Shown here piece after piece: positions 58,857 to 64,000 of a stretch of DNA of 64,000 bases. The position numbers and the translations under genes are program-made. Positions within the stretch are counted from its first letter, which is position 1, and every line of letters starts with the position of its first letter. The stretch is from the NCBI RefSeq assembly GCF_026642255.1, contig NZ_CP113264.1, positions 3,782,001 through 3,846,000 of the forward strand. The letters run 5' to 3'. Origin of the DNA: Streptomonospora nanhaiensis. GTDB taxonomy: Bacteria > Actinomycetota > Actinomycetes > Streptosporangiales > Streptosporangiaceae. The notes below the pieces were generated by a model, which was not told the DNA's origin, ran no database searches, and saw nothing but the letters and a program-made list of their open reading frames with translations.

Positions 58857-58956
58857 GTCGGCGTTCGGGGACCGGTCGCGGAGGACTCCGGGGCCGGTCC
58901 CGGATACGGGGCGGTTGTGGTACCTATTCCCTATGGAGGAGGGCGTCCCGCCACCC

Positions 58957-58962
58957 TAGTGT
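58957..58962 (+). promoter_or_regulatory. -10 box of a likely leaderless methyltransferase transcript
   Basis: TAGTGT ends 6 nt before the ATG at 58969, the same geometry as at 56977-56989. GGTACC (58919-58924) within GGTTGTGGTACC lies about 35 nt further upstream. Confidence 0.4.
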
Positions 58963-58968
58963 CACGGT

Positions 58969-59739
58969 ATGAGCGATAAGCGGACCGGCCGGAACGAAAA
59001 GGCCGATTACGGCGATGGAATAGCCGACGTATTCGACACCTGGTATGGCGAGGAAAGCGACTCCGACTGCCTGTCCGCCCTGAGCAAACTCGCCGACGGC
59101 GGCCCCGTCCTCGAACTGGGCGTCGGAACGGGCCGGGTGGCGGTGCCCCTCGCGGCGTCGGGGCTGGCGGTCACGGGGGTGGAGTCCTCGCGGGAGATGA
59201 TCGACCGCCTGGCCGGCAAGCCGGGCGCCGAGCGGGTCGCCGTCGTCGAGGGCGACCTGGCCGACGTCCCCGTGGACGGCGAGTTCTCCCTGGTGACGTG
59301 CGTCGACAACACCCTGTTCCTCCTGGAGTCCCAGGCCGAGCAGGTGCGCTGCTTCACCAACGTCGCGCGCCACCTGCGCCCGGGCGGCGTCTTCGTGGTG
59401 GAGGTGCCTGCCCGCGTCCCCCGGATGGACGAGGACGAGCAGCAGGGCGTGTTCGTCGAACACGTCGGCGCCGAGCGGGTCGGCCTGTGGGTCGTGGAGC
59501 ACGACCGCGCCGGGCAGCGCATGTTCATGCAGCAGATCTCCTTCGAGAACGGGAGCGTGCGCCTGCTCCCGGTCCCGGTCCGCTACGCCTGGCCGGCCGA
59601 GCTCGACCTCATGGCACAGATCGCCGGCCTGCGCCTGCGCCACCGGTGGAGCGGCTGGGACGGCGCGGCCTTCACCTCCCAGAGCGTGCACAACGTGTCC
59701 GTCTACGAGCGAATCGAGGACCACGTTGACCTCCCCTGA
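58969..59739 (+). CDS. Class I SAM-dependent methyltransferase
   Basis: A 256-aa methyltransferase. The SAM motif I is VLELGVGTGRVAVPLA (about residues 47-62), followed by VTGVESSREMIDRLAG (motif II), FSLVTCVDNTLFLL and HLRPGGVFVVEVPAR. Relatives act on small molecules. The last codons overlap the aminotransferase start by 14 nt, so the two enzymes probably act in sequence: transamination then N-methylation. The first 30 codons are AT-richer than the rest of the gene. Confidence 0.85.
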   Translation: MSDKRTGRNEKADYGDGIADVFDTWYGEESDSDCLSALSKLADGGPVLELGVGTGRVAVPLAASGLAVTGVESSREMIDRLAGKPGAERVAVVEGDLADVPVDGEFSLVTCVDNTLFLLESQAEQVRCFTNVARHLRPGGVFVVEVPARVPRMDEDEQQGVFVEHVGAERVGLWVVEHDRAGQRMFMQQISFENGSVRLLPVPVRYAWPAELDLMAQIAGLRLRHRWSGWDGAAFTSQSVHNVSVYERIEDHVDLP

Positions 59740-61060
59740 CGCGTTCCCGCTGTGGAACAGCACCTCCATGGAGGCGTTCCTGTCCTACCTGGAGCCCGAC
59801 GAGATGATCGTGGAGGGCGACGGGGTACGGGTGCGCGACGCCGCGGGCCGCTGGTACCTCGACGCCAGGTCCGGGTTCTGGAACGTGACCCTCGGCTACG
59901 GGCACCCCGGCCTGGTCGAGGCCGTGCGCGAACAGGTCGGCCGCCTCCCCTACGGCAACATGTGGGGATACGGCCGCCCGGCGCAGATCGCCGTGGAGTG
60001 CGCCGAGGCCCTCGTCCGGGTCCTTCCGGAGGGAATCGACCACGTCCGCTTCCAGAGCAACGGCGCCCAGGCCGTGGAGACCGCGGTCCTGCTCTCCCGC
60101 CACCTGCGCCTGCTGGAGGGCGAGCCGCACCGCACGGCGGTGGTGGGCCTGTGGGGGGGCTTCCACGGCTTCGGACCGGGCGCCAGCGCCGTCACCGGGC
60201 TGTCCTACCTCCACCACCACGCCGGCCCCCTGCTCCCCGACGTCATCCACACGCGGGCGCCCCACGGCGAGGACGCCGCGCCGGCGGACATGGCGCGCGC
60301 GCTGGAGCTCCTGGAGGACCACGGCCCCGACCGCGTGAGCGCGATCATCGTGGAACCCGTCATCGGCGAGGGGGGCCACGTCCTGACCCGCGGCCAGGCC
60401 GCGGAGCTGTCGGCCTTCTGCCGCGCCCACGGGATCCACCTGGTGGTCGACGAGGTGACCACCGGCATGGGGCGGACCGGCGACTACACCCGCAGCGCCC
60501 AACTGGGTCTGGACCCGGACATCCTCCTCCTCGGCAAGGGCCTCACCAGCGGATACGCCGGGCTCTCCGCCGTCTGCCTGGGGGAGCGGGTCCACCGCGC
60601 CCTGCTCGCCGCCCCGGTGGAGAGGTTCTTCGCCACGGGCTCCACCCACGACGGGCACCCCGTCGCGCTGAGCGCGGCCCTGGCCGTCCTGCGGGCGCTG
60701 GAGGACGGCAAGGTGTTCGCGAACGTGGCCGCCCAGGGCGACCGGCTCCGCACCGGACTGCTGGACCTGGCACGCCGCCGCCCGGCGGTGTCCGCCGTCC
60801 GGGGCACCGGGCTGATGTACGTGGTGGAGTTCGCCGGCGCCGCGGCCCAGGACCCGTGGTTCGTCAACAAGGCGCGCCTGGCGCTGGAGGAGCGGGGCGT
60901 GCTGGTGTCGGTGCTCAACGCCGTCCCGGCCCTCATGGTCATCCCCCCGCTGGTCTTCGGGGACGGCGACGTCGACGAACTGCTCGCGGCGTTCGACGGG
61001 GCCCTGGAGGCCCTCGCCTCGGGGTGGGCGCCCGCCGACGAGACGAAGGGCTTCGTCTGA
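59726..61060 (+). CDS. Class III PLP-dependent aminotransferase
   Basis: A 444-aa fold-type I aminotransferase of class III (omega-transaminase/ornithine-like). Features include YLDARSGFWNVTLGYGHPGLV near residues 46-66, the PLP phosphate site SNGAQAVETAV (about 111-121), ASAIIVEPVIGEGGH-like IIVEPVIGEGG (about 208-218), LVVDEVTTGMGRTG, and the catalytic Lys in LLLGKGLTSGYAGLS (about 271). It transfers an amino group to a ketone or aldehyde. Nucleotide-sugar aminotransferases are normally of the DegT class, so the substrate is more likely an aldehyde or ketone on a chain. The start codon TTG 59726 lies within the methyltransferase end; ATG 59769 is an internal alternative. Confidence 0.85.
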   Translation: MTSPDAFPLWNSTSMEAFLSYLEPDEMIVEGDGVRVRDAAGRWYLDARSGFWNVTLGYGHPGLVEAVREQVGRLPYGNMWGYGRPAQIAVECAEALVRVLPEGIDHVRFQSNGAQAVETAVLLSRHLRLLEGEPHRTAVVGLWGGFHGFGPGASAVTGLSYLHHHAGPLLPDVIHTRAPHGEDAAPADMARALELLEDHGPDRVSAIIVEPVIGEGGHVLTRGQAAELSAFCRAHGIHLVVDEVTTGMGRTGDYTRSAQLGLDPDILLLGKGLTSGYAGLSAVCLGERVHRALLAAPVERFFATGSTHDGHPVALSAALAVLRALEDGKVFANVAAQGDRLRTGLLDLARRRPAVSAVRGTGLMYVVEFAGAAAQDPWFVNKARLALEERGVLVSVLNAVPALMVIPPLVFGDGDVDELLAAFDGALEALASGWAPADETKGFV

Positions 61061-61112
61061 GGCGGCGCCCGCCGGCCGGGAACCGGCCCGCACGACGACT
61101 GGAGGTCCTTCC

Positions 61113-61859
61113 TTGCCTCTGCTCCTCCTCTGGGACATCGACCACACGCTCGTCACGACCACCCGGTTCGACCGGCGCGCGTACCTGGCCGTCGCGACCC
61201 GGCTGCTGGGGACGGCCGACCCCGTCCTGCCGCCGTCGGGAGCGGGCAGAACCGAACCGCACACGATGGCCGAGACCCTGCGGCTCAACGGGGCCGACCC
61301 CGGAGGCCCCCTGGTCGGGCGCGCGCTGGAGCTGTTCGGGGACCTGGTGGCGGGCGACCCCGGGGGCCTTCGCGCCCAGGGGCGCGTCCTGCCCGGGGCC
61401 CGGGAGGCCATGGCCGCGGCGGCGGCCCTGCCCGGGGTCCGGGTCGGGGTCGCCACCGGCAACCTGCGCTCCGTCGCCCGCGCCAAACTGGCAGCCTTCG
61501 GCCTCGACCGGCACGTGGAGTGGGGGTGCGGAGGCTACGGCGACACCGCCGCGACCAAGGCCGGGGTGGTCCTCCGGGCGCGGCACGCGGCCGGGCTCCG
61601 CGCCGGGCGGGAGTTCCCTGCCGGGGAGACCCTCCTGGTCGGGGACTCCCCGGCCGACGCCGCGGTGGCGGCGGCCGGCCACGCGCGCGTGCTCGGCGTG
61701 GCGACCGGCCGGGCCGACGCCGGCGCCCTGGCCCGCGCGGGGGCGGACGCCGTCCTGGCCGACCTGTGCGACACCCGCGCGTTCACCGCGGCCGTGCTGT
61801 CCTTCGCTCGCGACCGGGTCCCGCGGGGAACCGCCCCGCCGGAGGCCCCGGGAGCCTGA
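61113..61859 (+). CDS. HAD-superfamily hydrolase (phosphatase-like)
   Basis: A 248-aa HAD hydrolase with the nucleophile motif LLLLWDIDHTLVTT (DxD at about residues 8-10), motif II VGVATGNLRS (Thr near 116), Lys in DTAATKAGVVL and motif IV TLLVGDSPADAAVA. The cap is of the beta-phosphoglucomutase/phosphoglycolate phosphatase type. It probably removes phosphate from a sugar phosphate or similar metabolite. The start is TTG 61113 with GGAGG 8-12 nt upstream. It follows the aminotransferase by 52 nt and may serve the sugar pathway. Confidence 0.82.
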   Translation: MPLLLLWDIDHTLVTTTRFDRRAYLAVATRLLGTADPVLPPSGAGRTEPHTMAETLRLNGADPGGPLVGRALELFGDLVAGDPGGLRAQGRVLPGAREAMAAAAALPGVRVGVATGNLRSVARAKLAAFGLDRHVEWGCGGYGDTAATKAGVVLRARHAAGLRAGREFPAGETLLVGDSPADAAVAAAGHARVLGVATGRADAGALARAGADAVLADLCDTRAFTAAVLSFARDRVPRGTAPPEAPGA

Positions 61860-61864
61860 CACCC

Positions 61865-61892
61865 GCCGGGGGCGGTGCACCCCGCCCCCGGC
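61865..61892 (+). terminator. Terminator after HAD gene
   Basis: A perfect 11-bp stem (61865-61875 with 61882-61892) and a 6-nt loop, 5 nt after the stop codon. Confidence 0.65.
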
Positions 61893-61955
61893 CCCGCGGG
61901 CGTACCGTCCGCGACCGCCCCGCACCCCGTCCGACCACACACCCGAGGAGTCCCC

Positions 61956-62537
61956 ATGGCAGCCCGACCGGACCCGACCACGCGCCACCGCGGCGGCCTG
62001 CTGGCCACCGTGAACAGCGACCGCCACAGGACGGCACTGTGGGTGTTCATGGCGGTCGTGGTCGCCCACTGGGCCGAACACCTGGTCCAGGCCGCGCAGA
62101 TCTACGTCCTGGACTGGCCCGTGCCGGAGGCGCGGGGCGTGCTGGGCATCCCCTTTCCGTGGCTGGTCACCTCCGAGTGGATGCACTACGGCTACGCCCT
62201 GATCATGCTGGTCGGGCTGTTCCTGCTCCTGCCGGGGTTCTCCGGGCGCTCCCGCTCCTGGTGGCTCGCCTCCCTCTGGATCCAGGTGTGGCACCACCTG
62301 GAACACCTGCTCCTGCTGCTCCAGGCCCTGTCGGGGTCGCACCTGGGCGGAGGGGCCGCGCCGATGAGCCTCATCCAGTTCGTGGTGCCCCGGGTGGAGC
62401 TCCACCTGCTGTACAACGCCCTGGTGTTCGCGCCGATGGTCGTGGCGATGTACCTGCACACGCATCCGCGCCCGGACGAGGCGGCGGCGATGTCGTGCGG
62501 CTGCGCCGCGGCGCGGGAGGGGGACCCGGTCCGGTGA
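61956..62537 (+). CDS. His-rich four/five-helix membrane protein
   Basis: A 193-aa membrane protein of unknown function. Hydrophobic helices carry histidines in positions facing one another: AHWAEHLVQ (about residues 40-48), WMHYGYALIM, WHHLEHLLLLLQ (about 113-124) and VELHLLYNALVF. Paired HxxxH/HHxxH residues inside helices resemble heme- or diiron-binding membrane proteins, so a membrane oxidase or desaturase-like role is possible. The C-terminus has an MSCGCAA tail. ATG 61956 with CGAGGAG upstream; the stop overlaps the next GTG. Confidence 0.65.
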   Translation: MAARPDPTTRHRGGLLATVNSDRHRTALWVFMAVVVAHWAEHLVQAAQIYVLDWPVPEARGVLGIPFPWLVTSEWMHYGYALIMLVGLFLLLPGFSGRSRSWWLASLWIQVWHHLEHLLLLLQALSGSHLGGGAAPMSLIQFVVPRVELHLLYNALVFAPMVVAMYLHTHPRPDEAAAMSCGCAAAREGDPVR

Positions 62538-62974
62538 CGCGGCGGGTCGGGAGGGGGCCGGGCCCCTTCGATGTGGTGGTCCTCCTCCTCGCGGTGCTCC
62601 TGGTCTGGCTGGGGGCCACCAGCGTGGAGCGGGTCGCGCGGGCTGCCTCGGCAGACGGCGAGCCGGGCACGTTCACCGCGTCCCGGGTGGAGTGCGTGAG
62701 CCACCTCGGCCACGAGTCCTGCACCTGCTACGGCACACACCTGCCCGGCGACGGCGGGGCGGCGCGCGAGGACGTCTACCTGCACGGCGCCGACCGGGCC
62801 TCCTGTGTCGCCGGCGCCGCCACCCCCTCCTTCGACGTCGGCTCGGCCACACGCGTGTACGGACCCGAGGGGTCGCGCGAGTGGCTGTTCACGGCGGGGA
62901 TGATCCTGGCCGGAGCCGCCCTGGGCGTGTGGGCGTCGCGGCCGTGGTGGCCGCGGCGCGGGAGACCGGCCTGA
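62534..62974 (+). CDS. Small two-helix membrane protein with Cys-rich loop
   Basis: A 146-aa protein with an N-terminal helix (VVVLLLAVLLVWLGA, about residues 14-28), an extracytoplasmic loop with cysteines (VECVSHLGHESCTCYGTH; RASCVAG) and a C-terminal helix (LFTAGMILAGAALGVWAS) ending in WWPRRGRPA. GTG 62534 overlaps the previous stop (GTGA), so it is coupled to the His-rich protein and may form a complex with it. No family recognised. Confidence 0.65.
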   Translation: MTRRVGRGPGPFDVVVLLLAVLLVWLGATSVERVARAASADGEPGTFTASRVECVSHLGHESCTCYGTHLPGDGGAAREDVYLHGADRASCVAGAATPSFDVGSATRVYGPEGSREWLFTAGMILAGAALGVWASRPWWPRRGRPA

Positions 62975-63164
62975 CCGGGGCCCGGGCGGCCGGGCGGCGC
63001 GTGTCCGACCGGGGCGCCCCCGACGAAAGTCGGTTCGAAGGCCCGTCGGCTCCTCCGGCGGGGGGAGGCGCGCACGGAGCGGCCGACATTAGCCTGCGGA
63101 GGACTCCCGCCGTTCGACCGCGGACGGCGGGCCCCGTACAGAGCCATGTGAGTGGAGAACACCC

Positions 63165-64000
63165 GTGCCCCTTGCCCGAAGCGCCGCGCTGGCCGCAGCC
63201 TCCGGACTGTTGCTCACCGCCTCGGCCGCCCCCGCCTCGGCCGCCCCCGGCCCGGAACCGGAGTGGCGGCTGTGCTCCGAGGTCGCCCGGGGGTGGGACG
63301 AGAGCGACGACCGCACCCTGTGCGCCACCGTTCCGGTGCCCCTGGACCACGGGGATCCCGACGGGCGCACGATCGACATAGCGGTGACCCGTGTGCCCGC
63401 CACCGGGGAGAACGCCTATCCCATCCTGTTCAACCCCGGCGGCCCGGGGCATCAGGGCGTGACCATGCCCGGGCACATCCTCGACAGCGAGGCCGCGGAC
63501 CTGGCGCTGGGCCACGACCTCGTGGGCTTCGATCCGCGCGGCGTGGGCTACAGCAACGCCGTGGAGTGCGATATGGGGGGAGCCGACCCCGACCCCGGCC
63601 TGAGTGACGAGGAGAGTGCACGGCGCGTCGCCGAGGAGCAGAGCCGGATCAACCGCGAATGTCATGCCCACGACCCCGAGCTGGTGGCCTCGCTGACCGC
63701 GGAGAACGTGGCCCGGGACATGGATCTGATCCGTGAGGCACTGGGAGCGGAGACGATCGGTTACTACGGGGTGTCCTGGGGAACCCTGCTCGGCGCCGCC
63801 TACAGGTCGATGTACGACGACCGGGTCGAGGCCATGCTCCTGGACTCGGTGATGTCGCCCGAGGCCAGTGTCACCGTGTTGGACGAGGGGCAGGCCATGG
63901 CGGCCCAGGCCGCGTTCCACCGCTTCACCGACTGGGTGGCCGAGCACGACGGCCACTACGGCCTCGGCACGGAGGCCGACCGCATCCGGGACGAGGTGTA
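63165..64000 (+). CDS. Secreted alpha/beta-hydrolase peptidase, 5' part
   Basis: The frame from GTG 63165 is open to the window end (278 codons seen), so the gene is truncated by the window. The Sec signal peptide is ARSAALAAASGLLLTASAAPASAAP. The mature start EWRLCSEVARGW with RTLCATVPVPLDHGDPDG is typical of actinomycete tripeptidyl aminopeptidases (SlpD/SlpE, TAP family). The oxyanion segment is LFNPGGPGHQG and the nucleophile elbow YYGVSWGTLLG. It should remove tripeptides or hydrolyse small amides outside the cell. GGAGA 7-11 nt upstream supports the start. The Asp and His of the triad lie beyond the window. Confidence 0.85.
   Translation, partial: MPLARSAALAAASGLLLTASAAPASAAPGPEPEWRLCSEVARGWDESDDRTLCATVPVPLDHGDPDGRTIDIAVTRVPATGENAYPILFNPGGPGHQGVTMPGHILDSEAADLALGHDLVGFDPRGVGYSNAVECDMGGADPDPGLSDEESARRVAEEQSRINRECHAHDPELVASLTAENVARDMDLIREALGAETIGYYGVSWGTLLGAAYRSMYDDRVEAMLLDSVMSPEASVTVLDEGQAMAAQAAFHRFTDWVAEHDGHYGLGTEADRIRDEV

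Noticed and set aside
58969..61060. A daptide-type RiPP cluster
   Set aside because: A methyltransferase and class III aminotransferase are present, but there is no precursor peptide, decarboxylase or alcohol dehydrogenase nearby.

Overview
The window is about 72% GC, with overlapping (ATGA/GTGA) gene starts, many GTG/TTG starts and strong GC-rich hairpins between genes. It looks like chromosomal DNA of a filamentous actinomycete. Nocardiopsis or a close relative is plausible from the gene style, but that is an inference. I see no rRNA, CRISPR array, transposase or integrase. Most of the window is packed with genes and has few wide gaps.

Left part, 1-11 kb: a flavin pair (FMN reductase and luciferase-like monooxygenase, convergent-style neighbours of a small membrane protein) whose two upstream regions share an operator-like element. 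Next come a processive family-2 glycosyltransferase interrupted by one in-frame TAG and coupled to a 53-aa sortase-signal-like membrane peptide, an ADP-ribosylation/crystallin J1-like protein, a LacI regulator, an MFS exporter with a hairpin leader, and a secreted two-LamG protein.

11.3-20.9 kb: a nearly complete phenylacetate catabolic locus. paaI, E, D, C, B, A and paaG, paaH, paaF and a thiolase run leftward; paaK runs divergently. The same 14-bp palindrome lies before paaA and in the thiolase/paaK gap. The ring-opening paaZ and the paaR repressor are not in the window.

21-32 kb: an HSL-type esterase, then a four-gene overlapping catabolic operon (FAD oxidoreductase, hydantoinase/oxoprolinase-type ATPase, HExxH protein, IT-superfamily transporter) under a LacI regulator. 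That regulator is divergent from a Tat-exported beta-propeller glycosidase-like protein across two perfect 14-bp operators. A divergent Nramp-family transporter follows.

32-40.4 kb: an S-adenosylmethionine methyltransferase, an RlaP-type nucleotidyltransferase, a 30-aa membrane peptide and a hypothetical protein. Then two tandem 72-nt cloverleaf RNAs with non-canonical D and T loops sit directly upstream of an unrecognised 768-aa protein; this is the most unusual structure in the window. A PI-PLC-like enzyme and a DUF3224 lipoprotein follow.

40.5-63 kb: a natural-product region. A TTA-containing LuxR-type regulator faces a six-gene sugar operon (GT1 glycosyltransferase, PfkB kinase, pseudo-receiver regulator, RfaE2-type nucleotidyltransferase, NDP-sugar epimerase, NodS-type methyltransferase). 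Next is the complete enediyne warhead cassette in its classical order (UNBL, UNBV, UNBU, PKSE, TE) plus an unknown gene. Divergently transcribed are an amine oxidase-type flavoenzyme, a VOC protein (candidate resistance), a methyltransferase/class-III aminotransferase pair, a HAD phosphatase and two small membrane proteins. The simplest reading is a glycosylated, probably amino- and methyl-decorated enediyne. The window ends inside a secreted alpha/beta-hydrolase peptidase.
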